7,696 bases of DNA from the NCBI GenBank assembly GCA_938044055.1, contig CALIQO010000622.1:1-7696 (forward strand), written 5' to 3'. The stretch is from an uncultured Saprospiraceae bacterium. Its GTDB lineage: Bacteria > Bacteroidota > Bacteroidia > Chitinophagales > Saprospiraceae. Each line of letters starts with the position of its first letter. Within the stretch, counting starts at the first letter, position 1. Made by a program: the position numbers and the translations under genes. The notes beneath the pieces are model-generated. The model was given only the letters and a program-made list of their open reading frames with translations, made no database searches and was not told the origin of the DNA. Of the stretch, positions 1-6,450 are shown piece by piece.

Positions 1-219
1 ATATTTTATAATCATCATCGAATTGCTACGCACTTAAGAACCCCAACGATTAAAGCGTATACGACAAAAAAAGAACACTTGCCAAGCAATCATCAGTTTT
101 ATTTGAATTGGCATCCGCAATTATTTATGGATAAGGCAGATGAAATTGGCCCATATACAGGCCAATATGTTAGTAAAAATGAAAGCTTTCATGCCGTTTT
201 TGCAATCGAAGAAGATTGA
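1..219 (+). pseudogene. IS21-family transposase IstA, C-terminal remnant (continues left of window)
   Basis: The frame is open from the first base to a TGA at 217-219 and encodes 72 residues with no start in view. It reads NHHRIATHLR, then YTTKKEHLPSNHQFYLNW, then ADEIGPYTGQYV. From memory of the family, this is the region just behind the catalytic core of IS21-type IstA proteins (an arginine strand, then T-x-x-EH-x-P-x-x-HQ, then W-x-P-x-x-F and a short helix ending in IG). IstA normally continues for 60 or more residues with a HPEQ(A/G)Y-type motif. Here the resemblance stops at about base 174-180 and is replaced by unrelated sequence. No istB helper ATPase gene follows and no terminal inverted repeat was seen, so this is a dead fragment. 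The family call is by eye. Confidence 0.72.
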
Positions 220-243
220 GATGGGAATATTTGGTTTGGGGAT
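187..243 (+). pseudogene. Fragment of a two-component-regulator propeller (Reg_prop) repeat with an in-frame stop
   Basis: In the same frame as the IstA remnant, bases 196-240 read VFAIEED-stop-DGNIWFG. The usual Reg_prop blade of Bacteroidota hybrid two-component sensors reads roughly I-x-ED-(R/K)-DGN-(I/L)-WFGT, so the TGA at 217-219 sits exactly where an arginine or lysine codon is expected (CGA or AGA to TGA is one change). The match is a single blade of about 15 residues, cut on both sides: IstA-like sequence on the left and, from about 243, the reverse strand of a BspA-like gene on the right. It therefore looks like a piece of a former sensor gene caught in a rearrangement. The match is short and could be chance, hence moderate confidence. 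Confidence 0.45.
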
Positions 244-773
244 GAAGAGATATCGGCATTGAAGGTGGAAGTTACACGAAACATTGACTTCATGCTGGTG
301 ACAGAAGATAGATTAGGGATATCAGTCGCACTACTATTAAGGTTAGAACAACCATAAAAAGCATTTTCCATACTTTGCCATCCGATATTTCCCCATTGGA
401 CAATATCTAATATTTTTGCTTTATCACCAGAATTGTTAAAATATATGGAGGGGAAATTCCCTTGAATACCTACTATATATGTCCCTGCAATTCCGAAATC
501 ATAGTTGAAGTCTTCTGTAATGCCCATCGTATCGATGATGCCATCATTGTCCCAATCGACATCATAGTTGTAGGTATATGCAGGATTCGTAGGAATAGAA
601 ATGGAAGTGGAATTAGATGTTCCAGTATTGTTTGTTTTCCAAGTAGTGATGAAATAAGTTGTGTTAGTTTCAAAGTTGCATTTACTGCTAATCGAGCGAT
701 TAAAATCATTTGCTAGGTTTGATACACCGCTTAATAAAATGACTGACAGGATCAAAAAAGTACTTCTTACCAT
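189..773 (-). pseudogene. BspA-like (DUF285) secreted surface protein, 3' end lost
   Basis: The start is ATG at 773-771, 22 bases after the stop of the upstream gene and without a Shine-Dalgarno site. Residues 1-21 form a signal peptide (hydrophobic core LILSVILLSGVSNLA). Residues about 38-110 match the conserved front part of Bacteroidota BspA-family proteins: FITTWKT, then YDVDWDNDG, then YDFGIAGTY. Residues 111-177 carry the DUF285 pattern: IYFNNSGDKAKIL, QWGNIGWQSMENAF, GCSNLN and SMF, ending at FNADISS. Such proteins normally continue with many more DUF285 repeats and often a C-terminal sorting domain. Here resemblance ends at about base 243, and the last 17 or so residues are read out of foreign sequence up to a TGA at 191-189. 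The intact ancestor was probably a cell-surface or secreted protein. Only the N-terminal half survives, so function is doubtful. It is the last gene of the minus-strand array. Confidence 0.8.
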
Positions 774-795
774 ATATATTGAGTTTTTAAGATAC

Positions 796-3789
796 TTAAT
801 AGATAGTTACTTTTGCACCATTTTTAATCTTCAACTCCCCATAGTTATGTACTATTTCATCTACTTGTACATCCTCGTAAATATTTATTTGATGGGTTGA
901 ACCATATTGATTATCAAAATAGAGATTCCCTATCGTATGCCCTCCAAAATATAAGTGCATATCATTATTGATGTTAGTTTGAAAAGAATTATAAATGATT
1001 ATTTCAGAATCTATAAAAGTAGTTGAAGCAAGAGGGTTGATTTCTAATGTCGCAGCTCCGCTAAATGACGTTCCTAGGAAATGAATTGAAGAATTATCCA
1101 AGTTTAATGAGGAAAACTTCTCGACCAAGAGCGTTTTTTCACTGTACGTTCCAGGGAATGTACCTATTCTTAATAGTAAGTCAGCAAGAAATAGAGAACC
1201 TCCATTTCGAATTTGCACGAATGAATTTGATCTTAGAAGAGCGTTGCTAGTTTTGTTGAATTTTACACTGCCTCCTATAATGTCTAACGATCTGAAAAGT
1301 AAATTTTCAACCAACTCAACTTTTATAATATCGTCAAAAGGCAGAAAATTAAGTTTCTGAAAGACTCCATACTCATTGTGTGTAATAACATCTGTTTCTA
1401 TGGTACTGCGGTTGTCGAAATATAAATTCGGAACGGAGCTTAAAGAAGAAGCATATTCGGTGGGACATCCCCCGGAAACGTTAGCCCAGTTCTTTAGATC
1501 TGTGAAAACCCCTGAACCACCTCTCCAATACAATTTATCGCTATATCCTGAATTGTTAAAACTAATATTAGTATTATTCCCTAGATCGATTCCTTGTGGA
1601 GCATTCATTAAGCCATGGAGATTTGCATTTACATCTCTCAACTCTAAAGGTCCCATGACACATAAATTTGGCTTGGGGTGTAAAATTATAGCTTGTGAAC
1701 CAGATGCAGATAAAATTCTGGGCGGATTTATTCCCGGAGCAACACTTTCTAGTCCTGAAAGAATATTAAGGATTCCAGGAGATTGAAAAATAAAGTCTGA
1801 CAGATCTTGAGAAAATATCAATGAATCTATACTTAAGGTATCACTGTACATCCTAATATCTCCGCTACCTTGGATTAGCTTACTTATATCCGTCTTCCCA
1901 TAAATATTAGAATTGAAATCACCTACTTTTAATACATTAAAACTACCTCCATAGGATTCTATTCTCTCGCATTCTATAATGCTATTTCCTGGATCGATGA
2001 CCATCTCTTCTTCTAGGGTGTTGCCAAGATCAATTTTGTCAATTACACTTAAAGTAGAGTTGCCAAGTAGTAGAGTTCGGGCACCATTACCTTCAGTCGT
2101 AAAATGTTGTATAATTAGGTCTCTAGAATTGGTGTTTAAGGTACCAGTCGTAAATAATAGATCTATCGCTTCTACATTGCTTAAAAATGTCCAAGTTTTT
2201 TCAGCATTATCAAACCTTAGATTCGGCAAAACGACGCCCGAATAGGAAGATATTGTGCTGCCTGAAGCATCACCTTTAAAAGTTAGAAAACCATCATTTC
2301 CAATAAAATTAGCACTTGCATTGATATCCACTGATCCAGCAACAATGAGTTCATTATCAAATCCAACCCTACCCAGGAATTCAAAAGTCGGAATATGAGA
2401 AAGGGAAGGGATACTGAAGTTTAAGCATTGATTTGATTGACCTTCATGGATCTCTACCGTTTGATTGTCAGCAGAAAATGAAAATTTATCAAAGTAAACA
2501 TTGTCACTAATCCCTGGGATACAATTTACTGGGCTACCACCCGAAGTTTTCGCCCAATTACCTGGCTCTAGCCATTCACCTGACCCGCCTACCCAATAAT
2601 AATCTTTTGAAGGCGCTGGATTAACAATTGACCAATCTGCCACGCTTCCATGAACAACAGAATTAAGAGCAACAAAAGTGCCCCCTCCCACCGTTCCAAT
2701 ATCTTTAATAAAGGCATTATCAAAAATGATACTGCCACTATTTCGAGAAAAATTAAAGTCACCCTCAGTGTTGTTAATAAATGATATATGATTCGTACAA
2801 AATCCAGATGATGGCAACGTTATGCTGCCCTCTATTTTCCATTCAGTTGTAGGAAAAACAGGATACTTATTAAATTGTATTATGCTTGATTCTTGAGTAA
2901 TATCAATGCTTCCATTGATCACTGCTCTTCCTTTTAAGATGGCCTTTTTGGAAATATCAATGGTTAAGTTTTGTATTGTATTATCATACGCATTAATGAA
3001 TCCATTACCGATCTGATTTTCTGAAATCGTTATATTTTCATAATTGATATTTAAGCCTGCATCAAGAATTGTGGTGTTAAGCGTAAATGCCCCTTGAACT
3101 GTGACAGGAGCGTCATGATTGTAAATTATAAATCTGCTGCTGCAATTAATAGTGGAAGTATTGAGATTAAGTGTAATTGAAGGGCATGTGGGCCCAGCTG
3201 TGCAATAATTTCTGACATAAATTTCATTTGCATTTATATCATTCCCATTCGAAATAAAAGTTCCGTTACTGATTCTAAAGTCATCTATAATGGTTAATGC
3301 TGATAGCAATTTCACATCAGCATTTTCATGATCAATCAACAAAAATCCAATGGCAACATTGTTAGTTGTTAGATTGAAATTCCCAGCACTCGTAAGGTTC
3401 CATTTATTAAATTGTGCATTATATGTTGCAGGGTTAGGTTGAGTGGGCTCATTTACATAGCTTAAATAAGCATTTGCATGGATATTGATATCCCCATAAA
3501 TGAAAAAATTGTTCTCACTCCCGCTATTGCCCTTCATAAACAGTTCACACTTCATTCCCACATTAAATGTTCCAGCATAGAACGTTCCTCCTTCAGGGAA
3601 AGTGACCGTAATATTGCTAATATTGATGAACACATCATCATTAGATGAAGGAATCGCATTCTGGTCCCACATAGCAGGATTGTCGTATTCTCCACTTCCA
3701 CCGATCCATTCGAATTTTGCAGCTTGAAGAATGGAGAAAGAGAATATTACGAAACTTAGAATCAATGTAATTCGAGTAGAAAGTAGCAT
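796..3789 (-). CDS. Large secreted repeat protein (three W-x-GGSG motifs), adhesin-like
   Basis: The chosen start, ATG at 3789, gives 997 residues beginning with a clear signal peptide (hydrophobic stretch up to SFSILQA, cleavage near residue 23-24). The frame is open to an ATG at 3879, but that start would put 30 residues before the signal peptide and overlap the upstream gene. Three modules open with related motifs: FEWIGGSGEYDNPAMW (about 26-41), YYWVGGSGEWLEPGNWA (397-413) and LYWRGGSGVFTDLKNWA (753-769). Each is followed by a VPxxxDNVYFD-like segment and long stretches of short beta-strand-like sequence rich in N, S, T, I and G. Such modules are known from large Bacteroidota cell-surface proteins and suggest beta-helix or adhesin folding; the ligand is unknown. 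The C-terminus (about NGAKVTIY) shows no T9SS sorting domain, which is unusual for this class. Its ATG lies 10 bases after the stop of the preceding gene, so they are surely co-transcribed. Confidence 0.85.
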   Translation of the reverse strand: MLLSTRITLILSFVIFSFSILQAAKFEWIGGSGEYDNPAMWDQNAIPSSNDDVFINISNITVTFPEGGTFYAGTFNVGMKCELFMKGNSGSENNFFIYGDINIHANAYLSYVNEPTQPNPATYNAQFNKWNLTSAGNFNLTTNNVAIGFLLIDHENADVKLLSALTIIDDFRISNGTFISNGNDINANEIYVRNYCTAGPTCPSITLNLNTSTINCSSRFIIYNHDAPVTVQGAFTLNTTILDAGLNINYENITISENQIGNGFINAYDNTIQNLTIDISKKAILKGRAVINGSIDITQESSIIQFNKYPVFPTTEWKIEGSITLPSSGFCTNHISFINNTEGDFNFSRNSGSIIFDNAFIKDIGTVGGGTFVALNSVVHGSVADWSIVNPAPSKDYYWVGGSGEWLEPGNWAKTSGGSPVNCIPGISDNVYFDKFSFSADNQTVEIHEGQSNQCLNFSIPSLSHIPTFEFLGRVGFDNELIVAGSVDINASANFIGNDGFLTFKGDASGSTISSYSGVVLPNLRFDNAEKTWTFLSNVEAIDLLFTTGTLNTNSRDLIIQHFTTEGNGARTLLLGNSTLSVIDKIDLGNTLEEEMVIDPGNSIIECERIESYGGSFNVLKVGDFNSNIYGKTDISKLIQGSGDIRMYSDTLSIDSLIFSQDLSDFIFQSPGILNILSGLESVAPGINPPRILSASGSQAIILHPKPNLCVMGPLELRDVNANLHGLMNAPQGIDLGNNTNISFNNSGYSDKLYWRGGSGVFTDLKNWANVSGGCPTEYASSLSSVPNLYFDNRSTIETDVITHNEYGVFQKLNFLPFDDIIKVELVENLLFRSLDIIGGSVKFNKTSNALLRSNSFVQIRNGGSLFLADLLLRIGTFPGTYSEKTLLVEKFSSLNLDNSSIHFLGTSFSGAATLEINPLASTTFIDSEIIIYNSFQTNINNDMHLYFGGHTIGNLYFDNQYGSTHQINIYEDVQVDEIVHNYGELKIKNGAKVTIY
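1483..3714 (-). repeat. Three spaced W-x-GGSG-x(7-8)-W module openings in the large secreted protein
   Basis: The motif openings lie at 3714-3667, 2601-2551 and 1533-1483, so module spacing is 371 and then 356 residues. The first is the most divergent and lacks the serine/glycine stretch (SGG) that follows the last tryptophan in modules 2 and 3 (WAKTSGGS and WANVSGGC). The similarity is clear in protein only at the module openings; the long segments between are poorly conserved, pointing to old duplication. Confidence 0.7.
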
Positions 3790-3799
3790 GCTGATATTT

Positions 3800-5665
3800 T
3801 TATAATTTAACAATGGTTTTTGTTGTAACTTGATGTGAGGACTGCACCAGGATGTAATAGACACCCATAGCCAGGCCACTTAAATTGTAGGCATCCTTAT
3901 CATTTAAATCCAAGTCTGTCATTAGCTCTCCCTGGAGATTAAACACCCCAATATTTATTATTTTTTCATCGCTTTCTATAAATATTGTTTCCAAGAATGG
4001 ATTAGGTGAAATGTTAATGTGCGTCGATTTGTCACTTAACTTAATGGTCTTAATATCGCTTAAAGAATATGAACCATTAAAATCAACTTGCTTCAGCCGA
4101 TAATAGGAGATGTCATGGTGTGGATTTCTGTCAATAAATCGATAATAATTGAGTATATTACTATTTCCAGCTCCAGAAATAATTCCTATTTCCTCAAATA
4201 ATACGCCATCCTCTGAGCTTTCTATTACAAAGTGTTCATTATCGATTTCTTTACTAGTGGTCCATAGCAGTTCAACTGTATTTTCATTATCCTGATGTAG
4301 CGTGAATGACAACAGTTCAATAGGTAGTGTACTTATAGAGGTGAGTGCACATACTGCATCAATATCAGCTCCAGGTGAATTTTCTGAACCGCAAGTTGTG
4401 GGAACATCGGTGAGTTTTATGCTGGTGAACTGTAGACTGCCAACTCCATATGAAACACTGAGAAAACCATCTATATCTAAGGCCCTTGTTGAACCTTGAA
4501 TACTTCCGAAATCATAATAATTATCATTATCTCCATCTGTAATCCCCTCATTATTTAATATTGTAATCGTAGCTGCATCTAGTGGTAAAAGTTCTATATT
4601 CGTAGACTCTACAAAATCACCGACTTCGAAGACCCAAAGATCCGCATCACTAGTTCCAGAATTAGTTAGGATGTTATTCTCGAAATCAAGTATGAGGACT
4701 CCACCTTCTCCCAAAGAAACAAATGAAGTAAAATCTTCTGAATAATCGCTCACTCCCAAGGCAAATGAGCTATTTGTGTATTGATTGTCAGGGCAAGTAT
4801 TTTCATAATAATTCACCTTGTCAGCGAATGAAATACCATCTCCCAAGCAAGTAGTACAACCATCATTTGGAAGGGCTTGGCATCCTGTATCGTCACAATC
4901 TATCAAACCATCACCATCATTATCAATGCCATCTGAGCAATCTATGGCACTAACTTCTTGTGGATTTATGGTTGCAGATGAAAGAGCACAAACAGCATCA
5001 ATATCAGCACCAGGCGTGCTCGTACTGCAATTGCCAGGAGCATCCGTTAATTTTACTTCTCCAAATAATAAGCTACCTGGAGTATATGGAAGTGATAAGA
5101 AATTATCTATATCGATGGAAGCGGTTGCACCTGCTACAGCTCCAAAATCGTAGTAGCCATCTCCGTCACTGTCGGTAACACCTTCATTGACTAAAATAGC
5201 TAATGTGTTGCTGTCTTTAGGTTTGAGTTCAATAAATGTTGATTCTACCAAATCACCTACCTCGAAAATCCATAAGTCAGCAGCTGCATCGCCGGAATTC
5301 GTTAAGACGTTGTTCTTGAATTCTAGAATAAGTACGCCTTCATTACCCAAGGAGACATAACCTATATTTCCATCTTCATGATCACTTACTCCTATGGCCT
5401 TACTTGAATCGGTCTGCGTATTATTGCTACAGGTGTTAAAATAATAAAGAACAGAGTCAGCAAATGATAATCCGTCGCTGAAACATGTTGTACAGCCTAG
5501 GTTTGGAAGAGTAATACATTCTGTATCATCACAATCAGCAAATCCATCTCCGTCATTGTCTATTCCATCAGCGCAAAGAATAGCTGTATTTTCCTGACCT
5601 ATGGCAAGTGAGCAAATAAAAATGATTAGAAGGAAGGTATAAAATATTTTGTATAGATTTTTCAT
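3800..5665 (-). CDS. Secreted protein with two MopE-like metal-binding repeats and T9SS type A sorting domain
   Basis: The start ATG at 5665 gives 621 residues with a signal peptide at 1-24 (MKNLYK, a hydrophobic core, then SLAIGQ). An in-frame ATG at 5722 is rejected because it would precede the signal peptide and lies on the candidate promoter. Two repeats of the same length follow (about 28-229 and 240-441). Each opens with C-x-DGIDNDGDG-x-x-DCDD-x-x-C, the aspartate-rich MopE/thrombospondin-3-like calcium or metal site. Each continues with SFAD, VSLG, GGVLIL-like, NSG, DLW(I/V)FEVGD, a second D-rich site (TDSDGDGYYDFG in repeat 1) and PGADIDAVCAL, probably a beta-sandwich. Residues about 448-541 form a fibronectin-like domain common in Bacteroidota (LLWTT, SYYRLKQVDFNGSYSLSDI). 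Residues about 550-621 are a T9SS type A sorting domain (ISPNPF, LAMGVYYILV, TKTIVKL). The protein is expected to cross the outer membrane by T9SS and be anchored or released. It is the first gene of the array. Confidence 0.9.
   Translation of the reverse strand: MKNLYKIFYTFLLIIFICSLAIGQENTAILCADGIDNDGDGFADCDDTECITLPNLGCTTCFSDGLSFADSVLYYFNTCSNNTQTDSSKAIGVSDHEDGNIGYVSLGNEGVLILEFKNNVLTNSGDAAADLWIFEVGDLVESTFIELKPKDSNTLAILVNEGVTDSDGDGYYDFGAVAGATASIDIDNFLSLPYTPGSLLFGEVKLTDAPGNCSTSTPGADIDAVCALSSATINPQEVSAIDCSDGIDNDGDGLIDCDDTGCQALPNDGCTTCLGDGISFADKVNYYENTCPDNQYTNSSFALGVSDYSEDFTSFVSLGEGGVLILDFENNILTNSGTSDADLWVFEVGDFVESTNIELLPLDAATITILNNEGITDGDNDNYYDFGSIQGSTRALDIDGFLSVSYGVGSLQFTSIKLTDVPTTCGSENSPGADIDAVCALTSISTLPIELLSFTLHQDNENTVELLWTTSKEIDNEHFVIESSEDGVLFEEIGIISGAGNSNILNYYRFIDRNPHHDISYYRLKQVDFNGSYSLSDIKTIKLSDKSTHINISPNPFLETIFIESDEKIINIGVFNLQGELMTDLDLNDKDAYNLSGLAMGVYYILVQSSHQVTTKTIVKL
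4343..4948 (-). repeat. MopE-like repeat 2 (protein residues about 240-441)
   Basis: This is the second copy, with cysteines at 243, 257, 262, 270, 273, 291, 425 and 438, each 212 residues after its partner in copy 1. The second acidic site is altered here (TDGDNDNYYDFG against TDSDGDGYYDFG), which may change metal binding. A short linker then leads into the fibronectin-like domain. Confidence 0.85.
4979..5584 (-). repeat. MopE-like repeat 1 (protein residues about 28-229)
   Basis: This is the first copy of a tandem protein repeat whose equivalent positions are exactly 212 residues (636 bases) apart. Its eight cysteines (31, 45, 50, 58, 61, 79, 213 and 226 of the 621-residue product) all recur in copy 2. 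By eye about 60 percent of residues are identical between copies; the DNA is clearly more diverged, so the duplication is not recent. Confidence 0.85.
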
Positions 5666-5719
5666 ATGGTTTCTAAGTTTATCAGATGGAGTTACATGAA
5701 CCTTTGAATTGGACCCTCC

Positions 5720-5727
5720 CAAAGTTA
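5720..5727 (-). promoter_or_regulatory. Candidate -7 box (TAACTTTG) for the minus-strand array
   Basis: TAACTTTG fits the Bacteroidota sigma factor -7 consensus TAnnTTTG exactly. It lies about 55 bases before the ATG at 5665, leaving a leader of about 48 bases. The nearest TTTG that could serve as a -33 element (5758-5755) is 27 bases upstream, longer than the usual spacing near 19-21. The call therefore rests on one box and its position. Confidence 0.35.
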
Positions 5728-5852
5728 AGGGGAATGGAACTTCTATTCCTCACCCAAAAGTACTAGAGGCCAATAAAAAACAGCTATTGTACAAGTAATT
5801 TACTGAGTAGAGACCCATCTTCTCTGAGTTTAAGTCCTCCCGATGAATAATC

Positions 5853-5869
5853 AAGGCTTACAAAGCCTT
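5853..5869. repeat. Perfect hairpin AAGGCTT-ACA-AAGCCTT
   Basis: A 7-base perfect inverted repeat with a 3-base loop lies between the divergent gene groups. No run of T follows on either strand, so it is not a standard rho-independent terminator. Its role is unknown. Confidence 0.6.
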
Positions 5870-5959
5870 CTAAACTAAATCACCTCCTAAAGGGTTGGTT
5901 ACCTTAGCAATGAAATAATTTGGCAACCCCAATATATAGTTAAAGAATACATTTATGCG

Positions 5960-6346
5960 GTGTTTTGGACACGCATCACTAATGAAACAGAAAATCCTTT
6001 TGAGTTTAGCATAGAGTTTTCTGAAGACGCTTACCAGCTTTTCTCTTCACCTGGCAGGTTCTTTAAAATATTTATTCCTTCGGATAGCATGACGATCGAT
6101 AAGGAAGCGCTTTTCAATTATGGCCTTGATGTTGATGGATATTTAAATCACGATAGTAACAATCAAGGGAAATTGATCAAAAATATAAACCCAAAAAACA
6201 ATTACACGTTTTATGTCCTCACTCTTTTTAATAAAGGAGTAGAGGGTACTTTGAGAACTGAACTAAAAATTGATAAGCAAAAATTAACTTATAGAATTAA
6301 CGATAAAGAAATTGATTGTGGGGATATAAATGGGAAACAATTATGA
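5960..6346 (+). CDS. Hypothetical protein, probably lacking its native N-terminus
   Basis: From a GTG at 5960 the frame codes for 128 residues; no ATG lies in frame near the start. It has no signal peptide. The sequence looks beta-rich: FWTRITNETENPFEFSIEF, then PGRFFKIFIPSD, then FNYGLDVDGYL, NPKNNYTFYVLTLF, GTLRTEL and a closing DKEIDCGDI. I half remember similar hypothetical proteins in Bacteroidota but cannot name a family. The frame stays open upstream to a TAA at 5888-5890, and its translation (NEIIWQPQYIVKEYIYAV, running straight into FWTRIT) reads like real protein. The GTG thus sits inside what looks like a continuous domain, pointing to loss of the 5' part of the gene. A near-consensus box (TAATTTG, 5916-5922) could still drive transcription. 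The stop overlaps the next ATG as ATGA. Confidence 0.6.
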   Translation: MFWTRITNETENPFEFSIEFSEDAYQLFSSPGRFFKIFIPSDSMTIDKEALFNYGLDVDGYLNHDSNNQGKLIKNINPKNNYTFYVLTLFNKGVEGTLRTELKIDKQKLTYRINDKEIDCGDINGKQL

Positions 6347-6450
6347 CTAAAGAAATGAAGGACGACCACAACAATGATTTTTCGATAATACTTAATAAGG
6401 GACCGCTCCCCAATACAAACCAATTTGTACGAATGATTATTTATTTATGA
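6343..6450 (+). CDS. Small ORF, 35 residues, overlapping both neighbours by ATGA
   Basis: The ATG at 6343 overlaps the upstream stop (ATGA, 6343-6346) and its TGA overlaps the downstream ATG (ATGA, 6447-6450). The product starts MTKEMKDDHNNDFSIIL and ends FVRMIIYL: a charged N-terminus, a G-P-L-P turn and a short hydrophobic tail. No known domain is seen. The double overlap is what translational coupling looks like, and it neatly fills the 100-base gap between two larger frames. Equally, the ORF could be chance coding in a spacer, since AT-rich DNA yields ATGA often. Confidence 0.4.
   Translation: MTKEMKDDHNNDFSIILNKGPLPNTNQFVRMIIYL

Larger units (their letters stand above)
5666..5890. other. 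Gene-free divergent region with small inverted repeats
   Basis: No convincing gene was found. It carries the candidate promoter box at 5727-5720, a small inverted repeat AGAGA (5809-5813) with TCTCT (5821-5825), and a perfect 7-base hairpin at 5853-5869. A further bulged stem, CTAAAGG (5887-5893) with CCTTAG (5902-5907), straddles the right border. On the minus strand a frame of about 30 codons without an ATG start (including GFVSLDYSSGGLKL) ends near 5790. It may be gene debris but was not recognised. Confidence 0.5.

Noticed and set aside
1376..2245. Plus-strand open frames at 1376-1786 and 1979-2245.
   Set aside because: They lie opposite the large repeat protein and their translations show no domain, signal or plausible protein character.
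1483..3714. Repeated GGSG-coding segments as a CRISPR-like or DNA repeat array.
   Set aside because: Similarity is at the protein level only, three copies more than a kilobase apart, inside one long reading frame.
3790..3879. Upstream ATG at 3879 as start of the large repeat protein.
   Set aside because: It would put 30 unrelated residues before a clear signal peptide and overlap the preceding coding region by 80 bases.
4818..5178. Plus-strand open frames opposite the MopE-like repeats.
   Set aside because: They mirror the repeated coding sequence of the minus strand and have no protein-like character.
5666..5722. Upstream ATG at 5722 as start of the MopE-like protein.
   Set aside because: It precedes the signal peptide by 19 residues and coincides with the candidate -7 box.
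5880..5892. ATCACCTCCT on the plus strand resembles the 3' end of 16S rRNA.
   Set aside because: Only about ten bases match; the preceding bases do not resemble the conserved 16S tail and no rRNA helix is present.
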